Origin: Bacteroidales bacterium
GTDB taxonomy: Bacteria; Bacteroidota; Bacteroidia; Bacteroidales; F082
NCBI GenBank assembly: GCA_027011095.1
Contig: JALVAQ010000103.1
Location: 1-35,372, forward strand
Reading direction: 5' to 3'
Length of the DNA: 35,372 nt
The position numbers and the translations under genes are program-made. This document shows, piece after piece, positions 11,439 to 19,864 of this stretch (position 1 is its first letter; every line of letters begins with the position of its first letter). The notes under the pieces are model-generated. The model had not been told where the DNA came from, searched no databases, and was given only the letters and a program-made list of their open reading frames with translations.

Positions 11439-14400
11439 TTAAAAGTTGAATGAAACGCCAAATCGAATCTGTCTCGGAGCACTATAGTTTCCGGGACGAT
11501 TAACATATATGCTGTATAATTCACGGTATGACTCGGGATCCAATTGGTTGTTAATTTCACGTTGCCATTCCGGTGCTGCAAGGTATCCGTCATCGTCGGC
11601 ATTGCCTGTGTAAGGATAAACGTTCATCACATTATGTGTATTGAGCACATTAAGTACGAGGAAGTAAACATTCATGTATGACTGATGGGTAGAGCCATCT
11701 TTCTTTTTACGTGCTTTAAAGTAAAAGTCTTTGTCAACACGCATATCAATTCTGAACTGCCATGGCAAGCGTGAACCTCCATAGGTACCACGAAGCAGGT
11801 GTACGCCGCCTGAAATGGGTGATGTAACATTTCGCGAAGCGGTGTAAGGAACACCTGAACCACCGCTCAGAGTCATGTTTACACCAAAATTGCTAAGAAG
11901 ATCAATGGGAGCTTTGCCTGACTTATCGCGATTAATGCGGGGGCCGTTGTATTTTTTACCATCGGCATAGCGAAAATCGAATACAATGTTAAACTGATGG
12001 CGTCTGTCCCAGGGCATTGGGAATGTGGAACGCAGGTTTGGTAATCCGGCAGCAATCAGCGAGGCAGCTGTTGTTGTGGATGAACCGGTAGCATCGGCAA
12101 ACTGAAGTGTATATGAGGCTCTCAGCTGGATGTTTCCGGTACGGCGTAAATCGTAGTCAACGGTTAATCCTTTTACGGTTCCAAAGTCGAGGTTATTATA
12201 AGAGGTATAATCTTTAGGGTAGGCTCCGTTAAAACGATACAACTGAATCATATTACGCATTTCACGATAAAAGGTTGAAAAGGTAATGGCTGATGTGTTG
12301 TTTAGTTTTTGAGTAAATCCCAATTCATAATCAATGGTTTTTTCAGGAGTAAGCGATGGGTTGTTGATTGCTCCGCTTATGGTGTTAAAATAGTAATAGG
12401 TGGCCGGTGTGGTATAAGTATTACTTGATGGCCGTTGTGTTAACACATCATAGTGGGCAAAAAACAGGGCTTCATCCGAAATAGGGAATGAAAATGAGAT
12501 ACGTGGCATAATGCTGACCTGAGGGTCGTAATCTTTAAATGAGTTGATATCAACCCTGTCTTGATTCTGATTCTGAAGCACTGGTGAAATTCCACTACCT
12601 ACATCCAGTATAGAAGGGTCTTGAATTTCAACTCCCTGAGCATTGTACCAAATATTTCCATTACGGTATCCTGTTACTCTGGTTGGGTTTTCAACTTTAT
12701 CGGCATAAACAACATAATCGCTTCCTATGTTACCGGGATGTGAGATTTGATTGCCACCAAGGTTATTTACCTCACTTGCTGTTTTGGCAGGGAATAATAA
12801 ATAGGGGTCTTTTAATACTTTTTGGTTGGCATCGAACCGGTCAACACGAACACCTATATTAAAGATAAGGTCTTTAATGGAGAATTTATCCTGAATATAG
12901 CCGGCCATATAAATTGGTTTGAAAGAGCCGATATTACGGGTGTACATGCCGTTTGCATCTTGTTTGCCAAAAAAGTCATCGTAAGTGGGTTGGTTTTTTA
13001 GTTTGTTTCCTTTATAGTCGAAACCATAATAACTAATGTATGAGTTACCGTCATTCCAAAGTTCATCGGGAGCAAACATGTCGATGTTAAAGAGGTCTTT
13101 ATCCAGTTGAACAGTGTGCTTATCGCCATTCTTATCAAAATACTCAATCGTCTGATTGTCGTAATCATAAGAGTCGATGGTGATAAAATCAAGGCCGTCA
13201 ACAGGAAGCCCGAGTTTTTCGCGCAGGTTTTTGTCAAAAGTACGTTGAGTAAGGGCATCGTATTTTCTATAATAGATAATGGTGTCAACTATACCATCGT
13301 GTTGTACTAAATATGGGTTGTCCTTATCCAGTTCCATAATGTGAAAGTTTGTAAGTTGACGCATCAGGTTCCACATGCCTGTGGTTGCCCAACTGATTCC
13401 CGAATTGGAACGTTGTTCGTATTGGAATCCCAGTTTAATATCGTGGTCGCCAAGATCCATCGAAGCATCCAATTTCAGGTTATACTGGTCGTTGTCGTAT
13501 CTGCCGTAGCCAACCTGGTTGGTACCCGGTGACTGATACAATCCATATACCGATCCCGGCCGGCTTCCGTTAAGTAAACCTCCACCAAGTAAAATGTTAT
13601 CGGTGTTATCGTAATGGCCTTCAGAATATCCGGCAAATGTATTGTAATAACTTGTGGTGTATTGTGCAACAAGCGGATTGTAATCTTCGGGTGTCCATGT
13701 AGTTAACGTATCGTAATCCCATTTGTTTAACAGCCATACATTATCGTAGGTAATGCCGTTAACTGTGTCGCTACCCAATTCATAGGTAGGGCTTTTATAA
13801 GTACTGAATTTTCCAAGATAGCCATATTTAAAAATGTCATCCCAATGGTTGGGGTCGCCATGTTCGCCGCGAACTTTGGTGTAGTCGGCCTGAATGGTGT
13901 ATAACACATTTTTTAACAACGATTTGCTATCGCTTGCCGAGGGGAAACGTTGGGTGAACCTGACGTAACCACGAATGGTTTCATCGTTGAAAACGCCATT
14001 TTTTTTGTAGTTTAATAATGAAGGGTCGGGACCATTAGAAGATCTGAATGCATTTCGGTGCGAACGGTTATAGGCACCGCCGAAAGTTAAGGTGATATTT
14101 TCGGTTGTACGTACGCTTATGTTACCAAGCAGGTTAATATTCCAATTGGTGGTGTTTTTTGAATAATTTAATTTTTGCAGGTCGTCATTCCGTAAAAAGT
14201 TACCATTAATAAAGGTACCGGAACCAGAACCGGCAGGCCTTAACGGATTTTGTTCGAGGTTAGCCAGCACATCATCTTTGGCATAATAATGTCCAACAGC
14301 TGATAGCGCCCCGTCTTTACGGTAGTATCCATCGCCGGCAATGAAAAAACCGAGCAGTGCGGTACCATTTTTATCTTTTCCTTTAATTAACGGCCCCATA

Positions 14401-15161
14401 ACATTGAATCCCAGACGGTTGTAACCGAAAGCATCGAGAAATTGAGAGGTTTCCATTTCGAGTCCTGCACCAAATTTACGCGAAGCACCCTTGGTAGTAA
14501 CATTAATAACTCCCGATGTGGCATCGCCATACTGAGCTGGTGTACCACCGAGGATTACGTCAACTTGTTCGATGGCCGATTGCGGAACGGAGGAGTTACC
14601 AATTACTCTGATACCATCAATGTACATGGCTGTTGCGTTTGAACGGGCACCCCGGACACTACCGCGCTCACCATCTTTTGAAAACACACCTCCCACTGTG
14701 GTTGCAACTGCGTTGGCACTACGGTTAGGCATTTTTGAAATCTCTTCGGAAGTTACCGAAGCACCGCTGGAAGTTTCATCCTTTGAAATAAGTGGAACCG
14801 TGTAGTCCACAATTTCAACTTCATCAAGGGTTTCCGAAGTTGGTGTCATTACGATGTCGTAAAACCGGGTTTTATCGGCCGAAATGGCCATGCCGTTTAC
14901 AATAACTGTTTTGTAGCCGATGTAGGTGGCTTTTAAACTGTATTTTCCCGGAGGGATGGGTTTAATCTGATAGTTACCATCAAAATCGGAGGTGGCACCT
15001 CCAATCATTGTTCCGTTGTTTTCCAACACGATATTTGCAAAAGGAACGGGTTCTTTGGTAGTTTTATCAATAACTTTTCCTTTTAGAGCACCTTGCTGAG
15101 CAAACAACATAATGCCACCGGAAAGAATCAAACCAAATGTAAGGAGTAATTTTCTAATCAT
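11439..15161 (-). CDS. TonB-dependent receptor with N-terminal carboxypeptidase-regulatory-like domain and plug
   Basis: 1240 aa; signal peptide, ALKGKVIDKTTKEPVPFANIVLENNGTMIGGATSDFDGNYQIKPIPPGKYSLKATYIGYK, plug ATAMYIDGIRVIGNSSVPQSAIEQVDVILGGTPAQYGDATSGVINVTTK; terminal Phe (RFGVSFNF). Confidence 0.93.
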   Translation of the reverse strand: MIRKLLLTFGLILSGGIMLFAQQGALKGKVIDKTTKEPVPFANIVLENNGTMIGGATSDFDGNYQIKPIPPGKYSLKATYIGYKTVIVNGMAISADKTRFYDIVMTPTSETLDEVEIVDYTVPLISKDETSSGASVTSEEISKMPNRSANAVATTVGGVFSKDGERGSVRGARSNATAMYIDGIRVIGNSSVPQSAIEQVDVILGGTPAQYGDATSGVINVTTKGASRKFGAGLEMETSQFLDAFGYNRLGFNVMGPLIKGKDKNGTALLGFFIAGDGYYRKDGALSAVGHYYAKDDVLANLEQNPLRPAGSGSGTFINGNFLRNDDLQKLNYSKNTTNWNINLLGNISVRTTENITLTFGGAYNRSHRNAFRSSNGPDPSLLNYKKNGVFNDETIRGYVRFTQRFPSASDSKSLLKNVLYTIQADYTKVRGEHGDPNHWDDIFKYGYLGKFSTYKSPTYELGSDTVNGITYDNVWLLNKWDYDTLTTWTPEDYNPLVAQYTTSYYNTFAGYSEGHYDNTDNILLGGGLLNGSRPGSVYGLYQSPGTNQVGYGRYDNDQYNLKLDASMDLGDHDIKLGFQYEQRSNSGISWATTGMWNLMRQLTNFHIMELDKDNPYLVQHDGIVDTIIYYRKYDALTQRTFDKNLREKLGLPVDGLDFITIDSYDYDNQTIEYFDKNGDKHTVQLDKDLFNIDMFAPDELWNDGNSYISYYGFDYKGNKLKNQPTYDDFFGKQDANGMYTRNIGSFKPIYMAGYIQDKFSIKDLIFNIGVRVDRFDANQKVLKDPYLLFPAKTASEVNNLGGNQISHPGNIGSDYVVYADKVENPTRVTGYRNGNIWYNAQGVEIQDPSILDVGSGISPVLQNQNQDRVDINSFKDYDPQVSIMPRISFSFPISDEALFFAHYDVLTQRPSSNTYTTPATYYYFNTISGAINNPSLTPEKTIDYELGFTQKLNNTSAITFSTFYREMRNMIQLYRFNGAYPKDYTSYNNLDFGTVKGLTVDYDLRRTGNIQLRASYTLQFADATGSSTTTAASLIAAGLPNLRSTFPMPWDRRHQFNIVFDFRYADGKKYNGPRINRDKSGKAPIDLLSNFGVNMTLSGGSGVPYTASRNVTSPISGGVHLLRGTYGGSRLPWQFRIDMRVDKDFYFKARKKKDGSTHQSYMNVYFLVLNVLNTHNVMNVYPYTGNADDDGYLAAPEWQREINNQLDPESYRELYSIYVNRPGNYSAPRQIRFGVSFNF

Positions 15162-15275
15162 ATCCGCAATTTTATATCCATAATGATAGACTAACTGTAT
15201 TATTAAAAGGGTCGGTAAATTTATAATTAATTAATAAATCAACTACTAAATCACCAAATTTTTAACCAATAAAAA

Positions 15276-15737
15276 TTATATATATTTCTGATTTAATATT
15301 TCAGAATAAATAAATGCTTTTTTCAAATTAAAATTTCTGTTACTTATTTCTCTTTTCTGTTTATTAGTCTTGACAACAATTTCAGTTTCATCCAATGCTG
15401 ATCTTGCTTCCAGCGACTCTTCACTTTCCTCCTCTTCATAAATGTCGGAATCGGTAAAACGCCTTACCGTTTCAATAGAGGACTCATTCTTTTTGTTTTC
15501 GGTTGCAATGTTAAAATCGTTTTTAACATTAAAGTTTTCTTCCGGTTCTATTTTGGTGCCTTGTGTGTATTGTGCAAGCAGCTCCTCAAAAAGGCTGTTT
15601 TTTTTGCTTGTTTTACCATGGGAAACTGCAGTGGATGACTTCTGCTTTTTCTTGCCGGAACGAAAAGCCGAATAGCCTATCCAGACAAGCCCGGCAAGTA
15701 CTAAAAAAACATCCTGAAACGATCCTTGATATACCAT
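15276..15737 (-). CDS. Hypothetical single-pass membrane protein
   Basis: 153 aa; N-terminal hydrophobic segment DVFLVLAGLVWIGYSAF then a charged linker and C-terminal FNLKKAFIYSEILNQKYI. Confidence 0.7.
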   Translation of the reverse strand: MVYQGSFQDVFLVLAGLVWIGYSAFRSGKKKQKSSTAVSHGKTSKKNSLFEELLAQYTQGTKIEPEENFNVKNDFNIATENKKNESSIETVRRFTDSDIYEEEESEESLEARSALDETEIVVKTNKQKREISNRNFNLKKAFIYSEILNQKYI

Positions 15738-15953
15738 AAAAATGCTTATCGTTAAGAAACGTTAAAAGTATAAAAATAAATGAAAGTGGCAGGTATAATG
15801 CGAAATTTTTTTACAATCGCTTGCAGTACTATTTTTTATACTGATTTATTTTTAATATTCTTGCTTTTTCTAAACAAAAAATCCCCAAAAACAAATCTCA
15901 ATAATCAAATCGGTTTCAAGTTTTGGAATTTGTTATTTGTAAATTGTCTTTTC

Positions 15954-16346
15954 CTATTTATTCGGGTTTGGCTTGTTCATACCAAGTAAAACTGCAACTT
16001 CATAAATTAAAAGTGCCAGATAATAGACTAAAAATGTTAAAATAAACGAAACGGCATCGTCGGGATTAAGCCATGCATAAACAAATAGCAGTACTGCAAA
16101 CAGTATCATTTTTCCAAAACTAACCAGCAGGTAGGTGTTTACAAATTTTACCATTCTGGCTTTTAATGAATTTACCAGGAGGTATAAAACTCCCAGTGTA
16201 AGAATATACATAACAAGTAAAATTACAGGCCAGTGTATGGTTGGTTTTAAAGCGGGCATCCACTGCTCAGCAGCAAAGGACAAAGCAGTTATAAGCAATA
16301 CAAAAACAGTAAACCGTATTGCCAGTTTTTTAAAGGTTGTTTCCAT
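15954..16346 (-). CDS. Hypothetical multi-pass membrane protein, likely co-transcribed with the AtpZ-like gene
   Basis: 130 aa, about four hydrophobic helices; start codon 3 nt after the stop of the upstream gene. Confidence 0.7.
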   Translation of the reverse strand: METTFKKLAIRFTVFVLLITALSFAAEQWMPALKPTIHWPVILLVMYILTLGVLYLLVNSLKARMVKFVNTYLLVSFGKMILFAVLLFVYAWLNPDDAVSFILTFLVYYLALLIYEVAVLLGMNKPNPNK

Positions 16347-16349
16347 TAT

Positions 16350-16646
16350 TTATCTTTTTTCTTTTTTCTTTTTTCTTTTTTCTTGCTCCCCACTATCCCT
16401 GTTATACCTGAACAATTCGCGCATTCCGCACAATACCGAAATTATTACACCCAATATGGTAAGTACCAAGGTGAATACCGGGAATTTCCATGCGATTAAT
16501 TTGTCCAACTCTTTACCACCAAAGGCTCCGGCAATAATAATTACACCCATTTGGATGGCCAACGATGAATACTTGGCGTAAAACTTTAACGGATTTTCTT
16601 TTTGTTCTGCCATAATATTGTGTGCGGAATTGTTGAGACTGGTCAA
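16350..16646 (-). CDS. AtpZ/AtpI family protein (putative F0F1 ATP synthase accessory)
   Basis: 98 aa; YAKYSSLAIQMGVIIIAGAFGGKELDKLIAWKFPVFTLVLTILGVIISVLCGMREL typical of AtpZ/AtpI. The likely true start is the internal Met (MAEQKENP...) at 16613. Confidence 0.75.
   Translation of the reverse strand: MTSLNNSAHNIMAEQKENPLKFYAKYSSLAIQMGVIIIAGAFGGKELDKLIAWKFPVFTLVLTILGVIISVLCGMRELFRYNRDSGEQEKRKKKKEKR
16354..16381. repeat. Heptanucleotide tandem repeat (CTTTTTT)x4
   Basis: Four perfect copies at 16354-16360, 16361-16367, 16368-16374, 16375-16381, encoding the C-terminal EKRKKKKEKR of the AtpZ-like ORF. Confidence 0.95.
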
Positions 16647-16736
16647 CGTTTATCTATACAAAGATAGGTTATTTTAAGAGATTTGTGGATGAAAAACAGG
16701 AAATAGCTATATTGTATCCCCACTATACTCTTTGAT

Positions 16737-16773
16737 CGTCCGAACGTGCCGGACGGGCAGGCAAATCCGAACG
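16737..16773. repeat. GC-rich REP-like intergenic element
   Basis: Inverted repeat CGTCCG/CGGACG (16737-16742 / 16750-16755) and direct repeat TCCGAACG (16739-16746 and 16766-16773) in an otherwise AT-rich intergenic region. Confidence 0.5.
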
Positions 16774-16789
16774 AGCTTGGATAGCGATA

Positions 16790-19492
16790 TTACTCAAAGT
16801 TATAATTCTCTTTCATAAATTCGAGATAACCTTTTACATCTTTGTCGCGGTACATGATGGGATAGTTTTTGGTGGAAATGGGGAAAATCTGATAGTCGTC
16901 TTTGCTTAAGCCCGACAAAACATATTCGTCGTTTTTAATGGCTCGGTAGTAGTTGGCGGCATCGTTTTTATTGCTGAAATTACCAATGGTAATAAGTACC
17001 CGTTGGTTATCGAGTTGCAGGCTTTTTATTCTTAGTTTTCTTAACCGGAAATACTTTTTATCAAAGTCGGAAATCCTGACTTTCAGCGGGTTGATTTTAA
17101 CTTTATTGCCATCAACAGCCAATATTACAAAGAATGGAATTTTTTTAAGCACCTTATATTTTACATTCTTTTTAGCTTTTTTTCCTTTTTCTGCTTTAAC
17201 GCCTCCGTCAAAACCATATTCGGCTCTCAGGGTTTTTAAAATTTGTTTTGCCTGTGGTGTTACTTCGCTTTGCGGATAGGCTGCCACGAGGGCTTTCATT
17301 TCGGTGTACATGGAGTCAGCAGTGGTAGCTTTACCGAGGGCAATGGCTCGTAGATAGAGGAATCGCGGCATCAGTGATTTGTTGTCGGGGTATTCTTCGA
17401 TGGCTTTGTTGGCAAACGAAAGCACTCTGAAATACTGTTCGCGTTCGAAGGCTTTATAAGTACGGTCGTACAGTTTTACAATCTGACCTTTTTTTTGTGC
17501 CAGTTTAACAAAATAATCAGGGTCAATAATTACTTTGGCAAAATCGCTGTCGGGGTATTTTGTTAAAATCAGATTTTTATATTTGGCAGCTTCCGAAACT
17601 TCTTTTTTTCCCGCATATAGTTGATACAAAGCAAACCACGACTCGAGTTCATACTTATTTTCAGGAAATCGTTTCAACAGTTTGGTATAAACCGAGATAG
17701 CGCCGGTAGTGTCATGCAACGATTCTTTGTACAGTGTTCCCAATTTGTGATAGGCTTCTAAAATCATTTTATCGGAAGCTTCAAAATCGGCATCTGTTTT
17801 TGGTAATCCGTTCAAATAAAATTCTCTGTCATAAGGGGTAGTTTTTGATGATGCTTTTGAGATGGAATCGGATATCGTGCTGTCAGCCCGTGCTGTTTCT
17901 CCATTTAAATCGTCTGTTTCAAGCATCATTTGGCGCTTATCGCTTAACCTCCAGTTGTCGGTTAGCCGGCGTTTACCCCATTTACGTACAAACTCACTGT
18001 ATCCTTTACTGAGTGCCTGAGGGTTGTAAAAATACCATTTTCCGTTTCCTGCACCCAGCGACGGAGGGCCACCCGGGCCACTACGTCTTCCCATACCCAT
18101 TCCGGGCTGCATGCCGTTTTTTAAAGCAATCTGTTCAGCCTCTTTGGCCTCCTTTTCTTCTTCCTCTCGTTTAATCCGTTCTTCTTCAGCAACTTTATAT
18201 CGTTCAATGGCGGCGTCAATTATTGCGTTTCGCTCCTCGGGACTCATCCTTGCCAGGGTTTGCAGGCTGTCCTGCTCTTTGATAGTTTGGTGTTGTTCGA
18301 CAATACCGGTAAGAATTTCGGCTCTCTCTTTAATTTGAAAATAGTTGGGAAAATCTGCCGGAAGCGCCATCATGGCGGTATCGTAGTACAGTTTGGAAAA
18401 TTTATATTCTGTTTCCTTAAAGTAAAGATCGGCAACCTTTAACGAAGAAACCGTTTTTTGATAATTGTTGTTGATGCTGCTGGCGACTGATTTACGTAAG
18501 TAGTTAACAGCCAAGGTGTCATTGTTGTCTTTTAAAGCCACATCGGCCAGTGCATAATAAATTTGGTCTAAAAATTCTTTGTTTTTCGACTCTTTGGTCA
18601 TTTTCATCAGCAGTTTGGTAATGGCTTTGCTGTTTCCTGTTTTTGAGTCGTACGACTGTGCCAGGTTAAGACGGGCATTAAAGGCAAGCTCGTAGTCGGG
18701 GTTTCGTTTTATCAGTTTGCTGTAATAACGCGTGGCTCGTTGGAAATCACCGTCCTTTTGATTAATCTGTCCAAGAATGAAAAGCACTCTGTTTGTAAAA
18801 AAACGATTTTTATTAAGCTCCAGGGCACGTTCGAGGAATGGGTATGCAGCAGCATAATTCTTTTGTGAAAGGTAAAAATCGGCTTCAACCAAAGGCAGCT
18901 CATTATATACTTTTGTTGGAAAAATGTCATCATCTGTTTTTGAGGTGAGGAGATTTAAAGTTGCCTCGGCTTTGGCGGGGCGTTCCATTTGAATGTAGGT
19001 TTTTGCCAACCAAAGCAGTCCTTCATAGCGGATGGGATTGTCTTTATATTCGTTGTAAACATAGTCGAACACACGTCGGGCAGGAATGTAATCCTGTTTA
19101 TAAAAGTGGGCAATTCCCATCATAAGATAGCTTTGAGCCACCCATTTTACCTGCTCTTTTCCTCCAAAATACATGGAGTGTTTTTGAATGGCGATGGATG
19201 CTTTTTCGATGGTTCTGTCCATTTTAGGAAACAGTGTTTTAGCATCGGCCTTGGTGCCGTAATTGTAAACTTTTAGAATGGTTTTGTAGTTATCTTTTAT
19301 TTTTTCGTGTTGCAATACTTCGCCTTCTTCGAGGCTCATCAAACCGTTCCAGTAAACATTATAGTGGCAGGTAACATTGTGATAGGCACGGCGTGTCCAG
19401 GTATTTTTTTTAGTGGAGCAGCTGTTAAGCGTTATGCCTGCCAACAACAAGAATAGGACAAATAGTAAGGTGTATGTTTTTCTGCCAATCAA
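16790..19492 (-). CDS. porW: T9SS-associated TPR lipoprotein PorW/SprE
   Basis: 900 aa; lipobox LNSCSTKKN, then TWTRRAYHNVTCHYNVYWNGLMSLEEGEV typical of SprE/PorW, followed by TPR repeats. Confidence 0.85.
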   Translation of the reverse strand: MIGRKTYTLLFVLFLLLAGITLNSCSTKKNTWTRRAYHNVTCHYNVYWNGLMSLEEGEVLQHEKIKDNYKTILKVYNYGTKADAKTLFPKMDRTIEKASIAIQKHSMYFGGKEQVKWVAQSYLMMGIAHFYKQDYIPARRVFDYVYNEYKDNPIRYEGLLWLAKTYIQMERPAKAEATLNLLTSKTDDDIFPTKVYNELPLVEADFYLSQKNYAAAYPFLERALELNKNRFFTNRVLFILGQINQKDGDFQRATRYYSKLIKRNPDYELAFNARLNLAQSYDSKTGNSKAITKLLMKMTKESKNKEFLDQIYYALADVALKDNNDTLAVNYLRKSVASSINNNYQKTVSSLKVADLYFKETEYKFSKLYYDTAMMALPADFPNYFQIKERAEILTGIVEQHQTIKEQDSLQTLARMSPEERNAIIDAAIERYKVAEEERIKREEEEKEAKEAEQIALKNGMQPGMGMGRRSGPGGPPSLGAGNGKWYFYNPQALSKGYSEFVRKWGKRRLTDNWRLSDKRQMMLETDDLNGETARADSTISDSISKASSKTTPYDREFYLNGLPKTDADFEASDKMILEAYHKLGTLYKESLHDTTGAISVYTKLLKRFPENKYELESWFALYQLYAGKKEVSEAAKYKNLILTKYPDSDFAKVIIDPDYFVKLAQKKGQIVKLYDRTYKAFEREQYFRVLSFANKAIEEYPDNKSLMPRFLYLRAIALGKATTADSMYTEMKALVAAYPQSEVTPQAKQILKTLRAEYGFDGGVKAEKGKKAKKNVKYKVLKKIPFFVILAVDGNKVKINPLKVRISDFDKKYFRLRKLRIKSLQLDNQRVLITIGNFSNKNDAANYYRAIKNDEYVLSGLSKDDYQIFPISTKNYPIMYRDKDVKGYLEFMKENYNFE

Positions 19493-19640
19493 TGCTTTTT
19501 TCTACTTTTTGATATAACTCGTTTATGGCTTTTTTATTATTCAACCGGTAAAATAGAGGGCAAATTTAATTATTTATTACTTGCAAAAGAAAAGAATGGA
19601 TTTTTTGGGGAGATAGAAGGTTATTTCTTAATTTGATATA

Positions 19641-19816
19641 GAACTTGTTTAAAGTCTTTTATTTGAACTACTGGTAAAATATTGTAAACCAGAAAAGTGA
19701 ATATGTTTTCTCATAGACCCACCCCTTTATCCCCTCCAAGGAGGGGAATGTGGAATTCATTTTCTGATTTACAATATTTTACACCCATTGTCATTAGGTT
19801 AACTTTAAACAAGTTC
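19641..19816. repeat. Long imperfect intergenic inverted-repeat element with apical CCCCTCCAAGGAGGGG hairpin
   Basis: GAACTTGTTTAAAGT (19641-19655) pairs with ACTTTAAACAAGTTC (19802-19816); TAAAATATTGTAAA (19675-19688) with TTTACAATATTTTA (19768-19781); CAGAAAA (19690-19696) with TTTTCTG (19760-19766); TGAAT (19698-19702) with ATTCA (19755-19759); apex CCCCTCC-AA-GGAGGGG (19731-19746). Confidence 0.85.
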
Positions 19817-19864
19817 GTACTAAAGGTTTTGTCAAATCAAATAGGACGCTGATTATTTTGATTT

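Noticed and set aside
15780-15989. 69-aa plus-strand ORF
   Set aside because: AT-rich hydrophobic translation in an intergenic region, overlapping the end of the 130-aa minus-strand gene; no RBS or family resemblance seen.
16135-16581. 148-aa plus-strand ORF
   Set aside because: Antisense to the AtpZ-like and 130-aa membrane protein genes, and passes through the low-complexity heptamer tract.
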